Assembly: GCA_032017425.1 (NCBI GenBank)
Contig: DALZPW010000016.1
Length of the DNA: 28,453 bases
Strand: one strand, 5' to 3'
Source of the DNA: Faucicola tetraodonis
Lineage (GTDB): Bacteria; Pseudomonadota; Gammaproteobacteria; Pseudomonadales; Moraxellaceae
The notes under the pieces were generated by a model, which was given only the letters and a program-made list of their open reading frames with translations, ran no database searches and was not told the origin of the DNA. Positions 1 through 7,334 of this stretch are shown here, in pieces. The position numbers were made by a program, and so were the translations under genes. Numbering within the stretch: position 1 is the first letter of the stretch; each line of letters starts with the position of its first letter.

Positions 1-49
1 AGGTGGCCGTACTGTAGGTGCGGGTGTTGTTGCTAAAGTTAACGACTAA
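1..49 (+). CDS. tuf: Elongation factor Tu, C-terminal end only (partial)
   Basis: Only the last 15 codons are present, reading GGRTVGAGVVAKVND and then TAA at 47-49. This tail matches the conserved C-terminus of bacterial EF-Tu (GGRTVGAGVV-K), the GTPase that delivers aminoacyl-tRNA to the ribosome. The gene starts outside the window. A strong terminator follows at once, so the tuf transcript probably ends there. The call rests on a short but very distinctive peptide. Confidence 0.85.
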   Translation, partial: GGRTVGAGVVAKVND

Positions 50-65
50 TCGTTAATATGCATAC

Positions 66-94
66 AAAAGAGTCACTTCGGTGGCTCTTTTTTT
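66..94 (+). terminator. Rho-independent terminator after tuf
   Basis: An 11-bp stem runs from AAAAGAGTCAC (66-76) to GTGGCTCTTTT (81-91), contains one T-G pair, and closes on a TTCG tetraloop of the very stable C-UUCG-G type. It ends in an uninterrupted T-run to 94. The hairpin finishes 13 bases before the rimI start, which leaves no room for a separate rimI promoter between them. Confidence 0.92.
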
Positions 95-107
95 ATGGAA
101 ATAAATT

Positions 108-617
108 ATGACTGCTATACAGATATATAAGTTAGATAAGACGAGTACACAAGATAATGGTGCCGACAATATACTGGCGCAGCTGGCACAAATTGAATCC
201 GAGCTATTTGTCTACGATGCTTGGTCGGCTGCGCAAATCAATTCCCTGCTGGCGCAGCCATTTAACCATATAATTTATGCGACAGACGAGTTGAATCAGC
301 GATTGGTCGGCTATTGTTTTTACAGCCACATATTCGAAGATAGTGAAATTTTAAGAATCGCAACTTGTCTTGATTATCAACAGCAAGGTATTGCAAGCCA
401 ATTGTTAACGGCTATGGCGCAGATGTGCAAAGTAGCGGGTGCCGAGCGGGTGCTATTAGAGGTAAGAGAAGATAATCATACTGCCATTGCATTTTATCAA
501 AAACATGGGTTTGAACAGATTGCCGTTCGCAAGAATTACTACGATAATCATGACATGACCAAAACCCATGCGTTAATTATGCAGCGCAAATTCAATGCTA
601 AATTAAATGCTAAGTAG
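108..617 (+). CDS. rimI: Ribosomal protein alanine N-acetyltransferase, RimI family
   Basis: This is a GNAT-fold acetyltransferase of 169 aa, slightly longer than the usual 148-160 aa of RimI. RimI transfers acetyl from acetyl-CoA to the N-terminal alanine of ribosomal protein bS18. Family signs are the early VYDAWS segment, the acetyl-CoA loop QQQGIASQLL (residues about 94-103), LLEVREDN followed by AIAFYQKHGF, and the RKNYY segment near the C-terminus. The start ATG follows a weak GGAA (96-99). The gene sits directly behind the tuf terminator, so expression probably needs read-through or a promoter inside tuf. Its 3' end overlaps the end of the convergent bpt gene by 8 bases. Another GNAT specificity is possible, but the motif set is typical of RimI. 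Confidence 0.85.
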   Translation: MTAIQIYKLDKTSTQDNGADNILAQLAQIESELFVYDAWSAAQINSLLAQPFNHIIYATDELNQRLVGYCFYSHIFEDSEILRIATCLDYQQQGIASQLLTAMAQMCKVAGAERVLLEVREDNHTAIAFYQKHGFEQIAVRKNYYDNHDMTKTHALIMQRKFNAKLNAK

Positions 618-1428
618 TATTCCACATGTTTAGATAATGCGCTTTTATCGCCTGTTGAAGCATTGGCTCAACTTGCGCGGCTGTGACAACCTCATCGAAG
701 CGATGCCACTGTTGATTGATTAATAACTCACTGGGATAAAAACGCGATTTATACGCCATCTTATCCGAATCTGGCACCCAAAAACCTAAATACAAATAAG
801 GTAATCCAATACGTTTAACATAATCAATTTGGGTAAGTATCGCAAGGGTGCCCAAACTATTTATGGTTGCATCGGGATCATAGAAAGTATAGACCGCTGA
901 TATGCCGTCATCTAATTGGTCGCAAACTGCCACCATGACTAATTCATCGTGAAGCCAAAACTCCATAAAAAATGACTGGGTAAAGCTATATTGTAGAAAC
1001 TGTTTAAACCCTTGTAAATTGGGTGGGTACATATCGCCATCACTATGGCGAGCGCAGATATAGCGAGCATATAGCATAAAATGCGATTCATCGGCATCAT
1101 CACAAGCCGTAATTACCACATCCATCTCGTGCGATTTTTGCCATAGTTTGCGCTGGGTACGATTGGGTTCAAACTCGTTAACTACTAAACGTGTAGAGAT
1201 ACAGCGTTGACAATGGAAGCATACAGGGCGATATAGATGTTGTCCACTACGCCGATACCCGAGCCGTGAAAACTGAGAAAAAATAGGCGTATCTAAACGT
1301 TCATCCTTTGCTAATTCAATCAGTTCTAAACGTGCTGCACGATCGGGCAAATAACTACATTGATGTAGCGGCGTCAATTGGCTGGTCAGTGCCAGACTGG
1401 TAGGGGAGTGGGGTGGTTTTAACGTCAT
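610..1428 (-). CDS. bpt: Aspartate/glutamate leucyltransferase (N-degron pathway)
   Basis: At 272 aa this belongs to the ATE/Bpt family, cytosolic enzymes that move leucine from leucyl-tRNA to proteins with N-terminal Asp or Glu and mark them for ClpS/ClpAP degradation. The N-terminal domain carries C24 and the cluster C70-x2-C73-x2-C76 inside the family motif GYRRSG...YRPVC. The C-terminal half has the GNAT-like fold with YTFYDPD and YLYLGFWV. It is the last gene of an apparent trxB-aat-bpt operon, starting 27 bases after aat. The start has no clear Shine-Dalgarno sequence, suggesting translation linked to aat. Adjacency to aat, the other N-degron transferase, supports the call. Confidence 0.93.
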   Translation of the reverse strand: MTLKPPHSPTSLALTSQLTPLHQCSYLPDRAARLELIELAKDERLDTPIFSQFSRLGYRRSGQHLYRPVCFHCQRCISTRLVVNEFEPNRTQRKLWQKSHEMDVVITACDDADESHFMLYARYICARHSDGDMYPPNLQGFKQFLQYSFTQSFFMEFWLHDELVMVAVCDQLDDGISAVYTFYDPDATINSLGTLAILTQIDYVKRIGLPYLYLGFWVPDSDKMAYKSRFYPSELLINQQWHRFDEVVTAAQVEPMLQQAIKAHYLNMWNTT

Positions 1429-1455
1429 TGGTGCTTTTAAATACCCTTAACTTAC

Positions 1456-2247
1456 CTAAGCTTGCATAGTTGGAGGTAGGTAATAAGTCATCAAATCCTC
1501 ATTTAACAGTTGATTAAGTGGCAATTTTTGACCGCAAATCGATGACCAATCAATACTCGGTAGCGATAATTGTTGCGCGAGCTTATCTAAAAATTCGGCT
1601 CTGGGTACGATGGAGGCACCTAAACGCATCAAATGTGGGTTAGGTAACTGACAGTCTACCCAAGCAAATTGGGAATGTGCACACAGCTGCATTAACACAA
1701 AAAAAGCCGCTTTAGACGCATCTGTGACTCGATGAAACATACTTTCACCAAAAAATGCTTGTCCTAGCTTTAGCCCATAGAGACCACCAATCAGCTCATC
1801 ATCATCCCAAATCTCGACACTGTAAGCGACTTGCTCGGCATGGAGCGCTGTATACGCTTCAATCATAGCGGGGCTGATCCAAGTGGCTGATGCAGAAGCT
1901 TGGGCATAGGTGCGGGTATCAGCACAGGCGGCAATGACTTCAGCAAAGGCAAGATTAATGGAAAACGTCCAACCTGCATTTTTGATACGCCGTTTTAGGG
2001 TTTTACTGGCGCAAAAATCGCTAGGATAAATAATACAGCGCGGGTCAGGCGACCACCAAGCGATGGGCTCGCCTTCATTAAACCACGGGAACATGCCTTG
2101 GCAATAAGCACACACTAAGGTATCAGCTGCCAAATCACCCCCTAGCGCAATCAAGCCTTCACCGTCAGGGTCTGCCGCCATCGGGTCGGGAAATTGATAA
2201 CGGCAACCTAAAGGGCGTTGTAATGGGTGGTGATTTGGCAATGGCAT
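1456..2247 (-). CDS. aat: Leucyl/phenylalanyl-tRNA--protein transferase
   Basis: This 263-aa protein is somewhat longer than the roughly 230 aa of E. coli Aat. It transfers Leu or Phe from tRNA to N-terminal Arg or Lys, generating primary destabilising residues recognised by ClpS. Family motifs are GLIALGGDL (residues about 31-39), GMFPWFNEGEPIAWWSPDPR (about 51-70), the central GLYGLKLGQAFFGESMFH, and DCQLPNPHLMRLGA. It lies 15 bases downstream of trxB and 27 bases upstream of bpt on the same strand. The close trxB-aat order is also seen in other gammaproteobacteria. Start and length fit the family well. Confidence 0.95.
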   Translation of the reverse strand: MPLPNHHPLQRPLGCRYQFPDPMAADPDGEGLIALGGDLAADTLVCAYCQGMFPWFNEGEPIAWWSPDPRCIIYPSDFCASKTLKRRIKNAGWTFSINLAFAEVIAACADTRTYAQASASATWISPAMIEAYTALHAEQVAYSVEIWDDDELIGGLYGLKLGQAFFGESMFHRVTDASKAAFFVLMQLCAHSQFAWVDCQLPNPHLMRLGASIVPRAEFLDKLAQQLSLPSIDWSSICGQKLPLNQLLNEDLMTYYLPPTMQA

Positions 2248-2262
2248 TGTTCAAGGCATTAG

Positions 2263-3261
2263 CTAAACAGCAGTGGTGTTGGCTGATACCGTGGTATCGG
2301 CATTCGCTAGATTGACGATATCTAAATATTTTTCTGCATCCAACGCCGCCATACAACCCGTAGCTGCCGAGGTAATCGCTTGGCGATAGATATGATCTGC
2401 CACATCCCCACAAGCAAACACGCCCTCGACACTTGTCGCTGTCGCATTGCCATCTAGACCGCTTTTGACCACGATATAGCCATTATTCATCTCAAGCTGA
2501 TCTTGGAAAATATCGGTGTTGGGTTTGTGCCCAATCGCCACGAACATACCAGGGGCGTTGATGGTTTTGGTAGATTGGTCTTGGAGGTTTTCAATCACCA
2601 CACCCGTCACGCCTGCGTCATCACCCACCACTTCTTTGACTTGGCTGTTCCATTCGATGGTCACATTGCCATTTTTTTGTTTTTCAAATAATTGGTCTTG
2701 CAGAATTTTTTCTGATTTTAATTTATCACGTCGATGCACTAGGGTGACGTGGCTTGCGATGTTTGATAGATACAAGGCTTCTTCAACCGCTGTGTTCCCA
2801 CCGCCAATCACCACCACAGGTTTACCGCGATAGAAGAACCCATCACAGGTCGCACAGGCAGAAACGCCAAGCCCCATAAATTTTTGTTCAGAGGCGAGAC
2901 CCAAGTATTGGGCTGATGCCCCTGTCGCTACAATGAGTGCGTCACACGTGTAAGTGGCGCTATTGCCCACTAAGGTGAAGGGTCGCTGAGTTAGGTTCAC
3001 TTGGTTGATATGGTCATACACCAATTGGGTGCCAAAACGCTCGGCATGGGCTTGCATGCGTACCATCAAGTCAGGTCCCGTCAAGCCTTGTGGATCGCCA
3101 GGCCAGTTATCAACTTCAGTGGTGGTAGTCAACTGCCCGCCAGTCTGCATACCCGTGATAATGACCGGTTTTAAATTGGCGCGCGCTGCATACACGGCGG
3201 CAGAATAACCCGCTGGACCTGAACCCAAAATAATAAGCTGGTGATGGATAATTTCTGACAT
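2263..3261 (-). CDS. trxB: Thioredoxin reductase
   Basis: A flavoprotein of 332 aa that uses NADPH to reduce thioredoxin in the cytoplasm. The FAD-binding GSGPAG is at 13-18. The redox-active C136-A-T-C139 pair followed by DGFFY is diagnostic of low-molecular-weight thioredoxin reductase. The NADPH site has GGGNTAVEEA (about 153-162) and the HRR triplet at 176-178. The second FAD motif is FACGDVAD. The C-terminus has about 15 extra low-complexity residues after the usual end. The start is preceded by AGGAAAG at good spacing. It heads an apparent operon with aat and bpt and is divergent from ftsK. Confidence 0.97.
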   Translation of the reverse strand: MSEIIHHQLIILGSGPAGYSAAVYAARANLKPVIITGMQTGGQLTTTTEVDNWPGDPQGLTGPDLMVRMQAHAERFGTQLVYDHINQVNLTQRPFTLVGNSATYTCDALIVATGASAQYLGLASEQKFMGLGVSACATCDGFFYRGKPVVVIGGGNTAVEEALYLSNIASHVTLVHRRDKLKSEKILQDQLFEKQKNGNVTIEWNSQVKEVVGDDAGVTGVVIENLQDQSTKTINAPGMFVAIGHKPNTDIFQDQLEMNNGYIVVKSGLDGNATATSVEGVFACGDVADHIYRQAITSAATGCMAALDAEKYLDIVNLANADTTVSANTTAV

Positions 3262-3555
3262 ACGTCTTTCCTAACAATCGCTGAATAATAAACTAAATAA
3301 TAAAATAGGCTAATTTTTGATTCATAAGTAAGATAGGGGCTAACATCGAAAATAGCAAGTAAATGTTATTTTTATAACAGATTCATCGCGCAATCAAAGC
3401 TCAATCAACGCTCAAAAATAGCGTTAGCTTGTTATCAAAAAATACCCTACTATCCGGCTTTGTTGGCTCAAACCGCATTTGTCATAGGGCTTGAATTGGC
3501 CGATTTAACAAAGCAATTTTTCGCAAAAAAAGCTCAGCAACGCACCACTGAGATT

Positions 3556-3564
3556 TGATATGAT
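3556..3564 (+). promoter_or_regulatory. Candidate extended -10 promoter for ftsK
   Basis: The string TGATATGAT fits the TGn-TATAAT extended -10 element with one mismatch. No good -35 hexamer sits 16-18 bases upstream. Transcription would begin near 3571 and give a leader of about 130 bases. The identical nine bases occur on the other strand upstream of the HTH-aminotransferase gene. Prediction only. Confidence 0.4.
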
Positions 3565-3568
3565 AGTC

Positions 3569-3590
3569 GATTAAAAGGGTGATTTTAATC
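3569..3590. repeat. Perfect inverted repeat over the predicted ftsK transcription start
   Basis: GATTAAAA (3569-3576) and TTTTAATC (3583-3590) form a perfect 8-bp inverted repeat around GGGTGA. It begins five bases after the candidate -10, where a repressor would block initiation. There is no T-run, so it is unlikely to be a terminator. The binding protein is unknown. Confidence 0.5.
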
Positions 3591-3703
3591 AACGTTTCCC
3601 CAAAATCATTGTTTTTTCACAATCATTATCAGTCAGTCATGGCGCAGCAAAGCGTTGGCTTACGGCTTATCCAAAGCAGGTTCAAATTCAAAGGTAAATT
3701 GCG

Positions 3704-6700
3704 TTGTCTTATTATATTCGTCAAAGTGTGCTTACGATTATCTGGCTAATCGTGGCATTGTTGTTAGTCATGTCCCTCATCAGTTATTCTGCCAATGATC
3801 CTAGTTGGTCGCATATCAGTAGTGCGGCAAATGAAGTCAGTAATTTGGCAGGCACGGGTGGTGCGTGGCTAGCTGATATTTTGTATGCGTTTTTGGGCGC
3901 GGCAAGCTGGTGGCTCATTGTCATTGCCTGTTATGAAGCTTGGAATGTATGGCGCCATGATGTAGAGCCTAATGGCTTGTTACGTTTTTTGGGTTATATC
4001 TTTTTAATCATTGCCACCGCAGGGCTGACAGGCGTGTTGTCGTTTGGCTGGTTGGCGCAAGGCATGATAGGGCAAATCGTGGGCAACGGGCTTAGTAGTT
4101 TATTAACCTACTGGGGGACTTTGCTGTTTTTATTGGTGTTTATTGCGATCACCGTGACGTTTACCTTTGATTTACATTGGCATGAGATTTTATCGGGTCA
4201 AGCTATTCGCAGCCGCCTACACGCTGAAGCCGCAGATGAAGAAGAAACCAATACTGAATTCAAAGCGACTGCTCAAGAAGCAAGCCAAGCAAAACCAAAC
4301 GACACCGCACAACTGCCTTTGCCTTTAGCCTCCCATGACGCAGAGCAAACGGCTTACGACAGTAGTCGTCTAGCGGATGATGAGGCATTTGTTGGCAGTC
4401 CACTCGATGCGTTTTTGGATGAAACGGGTTTTAGTGAAATCAAAGATTATGAATGGCTCGAAGAAAACGATGCCACCAATCCATTTAAACCCGTCAGCTC
4501 AACCTATGTGGCAAACACCAAGCTGACCAAAAAACTCGATGAAAAACTGCAAAGTGAAATCATTAAAAAACCGTTTAAAATGCCTACCTTGAACAGACCG
4601 CATTCGATACAAGTAGATTCGCAACTCACTCAACCAACTCAGACAAGTGTAGACAGTGTAGCTGTATCGCCAGCTATGCCAACTATCGATGACGCATCTA
4701 TGATGTTTGCCGCAGGCACAGGTGAGCTAGCAGATAAACGAATCTCTGAGTCGATGACGGGTGTAGAGATGGCTGGACAGGACGAGACTATTGGGTTGTC
4801 AGGTTTGGATGATTTAGCAGGTAGCGTAGATGCTGGATATGACTTATCACAAAATCCTGTGCTAGAGCCACCATTCGAGGGCATTAAAACAGACGGCTCT
4901 GAAGCAGAAGGGATTGAAGCAGAAGGTATTGAAGCAGAAGGTGCAGAAGTCATTGAAACACCACTTACTTCAGTCGCATCGTTATTGGGCATGCGACAAA
5001 TCCCAGCGCAAGATAGCGTTAATGTCTCAAATGATAGTGCCACCGCACCTGTGGGAGCGGAATTTTCAACCCCTGCAGCAAGTCCGATGCCAACCCAAAT
5101 AGCACGTCCAGCGCAAGCCGTCACTCAGATTACTGGTAACGAGATTGATGCCCCCGAGATTGATGGCAACGAGATAACGTCTTCAATACCGACCCATAGT
5201 CGTTCGGTGGAATCTGAGCTACTCGACCAAATCGAACAGCCCGCAGCGCCTCAGGTCAATCAGCCGCTTGATATCAATGATGATAGCCTATTTAGTCAGA
5301 AATCGCGTGCCATGCAAACCGCAGCTTATCGTGCCAATTTAAGCCCGTTACCTGAGTTATCGCTGCTTGACTTGCCTGACCCTGACCGCAAGCCAAGCTA
5401 CAGCCGCGAACAGTTGCAGCAGCTATCAGCGCTGTTAGAAATCAAGCTACAAGAATTTAATATCAAAGCAGAAGTGGTCAATGCGCAAATGGGTCCAGTG
5501 GTGACACGCTTTGAAGTGTCGCTGGCGCCAGGGCTTAAAGCAAGCAAGGTGACGGGCATTGCCAAAGACTTGGCTCGGTCGCTATCCATGGCATCGGTGC
5601 GTGTGGTAGAAGTCATTCCAGGTAAACCTTATATCGGTATCGAAGTGCCCAATCCGCAGCGCCAAATGGTACGACTCATCGAACTGCTAAAAACAGAAGC
5701 TTATCAAGACCCCGATGGCTTAATCAGTATGGCAATGGGCAAAGATATTGCAGGTAGACCGATTATTGCAGATTTGGCGAAAGCGCCACACATGCTAGTA
5801 GCAGGTACCACAGGCTCGGGTAAGTCAGTGTTGGTAAATTCGCTGTTATTGTCAATGCTGCTCAAATATACACCAGAGCAGCTGCGATTGATTTTGATTG
5901 ACCCCAAACAGCTCGAGCTTGCCAACTATGGCGATATTCCACATCTGCTCACCCCCGTAGTCACCGATATGACCGAAGCAGCCAGTGCCTTGGCGTGGAG
6001 TGTGGCTGAGATGGAGCGTCGTTATCAGCTGATGTCATTATTCAAAGTGCGTAAACTGGATGAATTCAACAAAAAAGTCATGGCAGCCGAACAAAGTGGT
6101 GAGCCGTTACTGGATCCACTGTGGCGACCCAATGACAGTGTCAGCCAAGATAGAGCGCCAAAATTAAAACCGTTACCACAAATTGTGATTGTGGCGGATG
6201 AGTTTGCCGACATGATTATGCAGGTGGGCAAACAAGCCGAGGAGTTGATTACGCGTTTGGCGCAAAAATCGCGCGCTGCAGGGATTCATTTGATTTTGGC
6301 GACCCAGCGCCCATCGGTGGATGTGATTACTGGTTTGATTAAAGCCAATATTCCCGTCCGTGCCGCGCTTCGCGTCAACTCAAAAGTCGACTCGCGTACC
6401 ATTTTGGATGCCGGTGGCGCAGAGGATATGCTTGGGCATGGGGATATGCTGTTTTTAGGACCTGGTCAAATCGAGCCTAACCGTGTACATGGTGCTTTTA
6501 TCAGCGATGCGGAAGTCAACCGTGTGTGTGATGCATGGCGTGAGCGTGGCGCACCTAACTATATTGATAATATGTTTGATAATTTTGAGCTAAGCTCAGC
6601 GCCAAGTGGTGGCGATGCTAGTGGGTCTAGCAATGGCGAAGAAGACCCGCTGTATGATGACGTGGTAGCGTTTTTGCTTGAAACCCGTAAAGTCTCTGCA

Positions 6701-6823
6701 TCAAGTATTCAGCGCAAATTTAGTATCGGCTACAACCGCGCAGCACGTATCGTTGATGCCATGGAAGAGGCGGGCTTGGTAAGTGGCATGACCAAAAGCG
6801 GTAAACGTGAGCTATTAATGTAG
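3704..6823 (+). CDS. ftsK: DNA translocase FtsK
   Basis: This 1039-aa septum-anchored motor pumps chromosome ends through the closing septum and activates XerCD recombination at dif. The N-terminus has about four membrane segments (roughly residues 7-27, 55-80, 92-115 and 128-152). A long acidic, low-complexity linker (about 165-545) follows, containing 15-base tandem repeats. The motor has Walker A GTTGSGKS at 701-708, the LILIDPKQLEL segment around 733 and Walker B VADEFADM with D832-E833. The last 65 residues form the winged-helix gamma domain that reads KOPS sites (FLLETRKVSASSIQRKF). The start is TTG, preceded by AAGGT (3691-3695). An in-frame stop at 3695-3697 excludes any start further upstream. 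Confidence 0.97.
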   Translation: MSYYIRQSVLTIIWLIVALLLVMSLISYSANDPSWSHISSAANEVSNLAGTGGAWLADILYAFLGAASWWLIVIACYEAWNVWRHDVEPNGLLRFLGYIFLIIATAGLTGVLSFGWLAQGMIGQIVGNGLSSLLTYWGTLLFLLVFIAITVTFTFDLHWHEILSGQAIRSRLHAEAADEEETNTEFKATAQEASQAKPNDTAQLPLPLASHDAEQTAYDSSRLADDEAFVGSPLDAFLDETGFSEIKDYEWLEENDATNPFKPVSSTYVANTKLTKKLDEKLQSEIIKKPFKMPTLNRPHSIQVDSQLTQPTQTSVDSVAVSPAMPTIDDASMMFAAGTGELADKRISESMTGVEMAGQDETIGLSGLDDLAGSVDAGYDLSQNPVLEPPFEGIKTDGSEAEGIEAEGIEAEGAEVIETPLTSVASLLGMRQIPAQDSVNVSNDSATAPVGAEFSTPAASPMPTQIARPAQAVTQITGNEIDAPEIDGNEITSSIPTHSRSVESELLDQIEQPAAPQVNQPLDINDDSLFSQKSRAMQTAAYRANLSPLPELSLLDLPDPDRKPSYSREQLQQLSALLEIKLQEFNIKAEVVNAQMGPVVTRFEVSLAPGLKASKVTGIAKDLARSLSMASVRVVEVIPGKPYIGIEVPNPQRQMVRLIELLKTEAYQDPDGLISMAMGKDIAGRPIIADLAKAPHMLVAGTTGSGKSVLVNSLLLSMLLKYTPEQLRLILIDPKQLELANYGDIPHLLTPVVTDMTEAASALAWSVAEMERRYQLMSLFKVRKLDEFNKKVMAAEQSGEPLLDPLWRPNDSVSQDRAPKLKPLPQIVIVADEFADMIMQVGKQAEELITRLAQKSRAAGIHLILATQRPSVDVITGLIKANIPVRAALRVNSKVDSRTILDAGGAEDMLGHGDMLFLGPGQIEPNRVHGAFISDAEVNRVCDAWRERGAPNYIDNMFDNFELSSAPSGGDASGSSNGEEDPLYDDVVAFLLETRKVSASSIQRKFSIGYNRAARIVDAMEEAGLVSGMTKSGKRELLM
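4901..4945 (+). repeat. 15-base tandem repeat, 3 copies, in the ftsK linker
   Basis: Three copies of a 15-base unit starting GAAGCAGAAGG lie at 4901-4915, 4916-4930 and 4931-4945. They encode the pentapeptide series EAEGI-EAEGI-EAEGA. The last copy diverges in its final three bases. Because the unit is a multiple of three, copy-number change would keep the reading frame. Confidence 0.9.
5126..5170 (+). repeat. Second 15-base degenerate tandem repeat in the ftsK linker
   Basis: Units CAGATTACTGGTAAC (5126-5140), GAGATTGATGCCCCC (5141-5155) and GAGATTGATGGCAAC (5156-5170), followed by a GAGAT start of a fourth, encode QITGN-EIDAP-EIDGN-EI. The middle two copies share their first 10 bases exactly. 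Like the repeat at 4901 it preserves the frame and lies in the unstructured linker. Confidence 0.8.
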
Positions 6824-6836
6824 AGGTTAGAAAAAT

Positions 6837-6865
6837 AAAAAAGGTGCAATTTATGCACCTTTTTT
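6837..6865. terminator. Rho-independent terminator between ftsK and the Rid gene
   Basis: The stem AAAAAGGTGCA (6838-6848) pairs with TGCACCTTTTT (6854-6864) around the loop ATTTA, followed by more T. A-run and T-run on the two sides make it usable in both directions, fitting its place between convergent ftsK and the leftward dadA-Rid transcript. Confidence 0.9.
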
Positions 6866-6895
6866 ATTTAACCTTTTGAGCGGCTATGGGTTCAT

Positions 6896-7261
6896 TTAGT
6901 CTATGGTATTTTGCGCTGCGACTACGACAATTTCTAATTTCCACAATGGATTAACCAACTCAGCTTTGACTGTCGCACGGGTAGGCTTTGGGCAATCGGT
7001 TAGCCAGTCGCCCCACATGCTATTCACCACCGCAAAATCCGCTAAATCCTTGATAAAAATCTGAGCGGTTAGCAGACGTGATTTGTCGCTATTGGCTTTG
7101 GCGAGCATGGCGTCGATATTGTCTAGCACTTCTTTGGTTTGTGTGTGGATATCGGCAGTATCAGTATTTGGCACTTGTCCTGCGAGATACACTACTTGGT
7201 TAAAAATGGTAATTTCACTTAGATAGTCATTGCTATCAAATCGTTGAATGTGTGCGGTCAT
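6896..7261 (-). CDS. Rid family (YjgF/YER057c) protein
   Basis: A 121-aa single-domain protein of the Rid superfamily. RidA-type members hydrolyse reactive imine/enamine intermediates made by PLP enzymes and amino-acid oxidases. Visible family features are the VYLAGQVPN strand, a QTKEVLDNIDAML helix, and the C-terminal P-TRATVKAELVNP segment, whose arginine lies where the catalytic Arg of RidA is found. The start follows AAGGAAA. It lies 73 bases downstream of dadA on the same strand. That pairing suggests it clears the 2-imino acid released by DadA, as Rid genes next to dadA do in other bacteria. The subgroup cannot be set by eye, so I give no symbol. Confidence 0.88.
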   Translation of the reverse strand: MTAHIQRFDSNDYLSEITIFNQVVYLAGQVPNTDTADIHTQTKEVLDNIDAMLAKANSDKSRLLTAQIFIKDLADFAVVNSMWGDWLTDCPKPTRATVKAELVNPLWKLEIVVVAAQNTID

Positions 7262-7334
7262 GGTGTTTTCCTTGTGAATGGATAGATGTTATTTATGCAT
7301 AGTCTTTACAGGTATTTCTGATAGAAAATAGATA

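Larger units (their letters stand above)
3262..3703. other. trxB-ftsK divergent intergenic region
   Basis: These 442 bases hold no credible gene. They must contain the promoters for leftward trxB and rightward ftsK. The right half contains a candidate extended -10 and a perfect inverted repeat, listed separately. The trxB Shine-Dalgarno AGGAAAG lies at the left edge. I see no RNA gene or mobile-element end here. Confidence 0.7.

Noticed and set aside
2165..2413. 82-codon minus-strand frame spanning the aat/trxB junction
   Set aside because: It is out of frame with two well-supported genes that fill the same DNA.
4639..5124. 161-codon open frame antisense to the ftsK linker
   Set aside because: It is Ser/Ala/Pro-rich low-complexity sequence mirroring the repetitive acidic linker and has no recognisable domain; the sense frame is clearly ftsK.
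4901..5170. CRISPR-like repeat array
   Set aside because: The repeats are 15 bases, have no unique spacers and sit in frame within ftsK.
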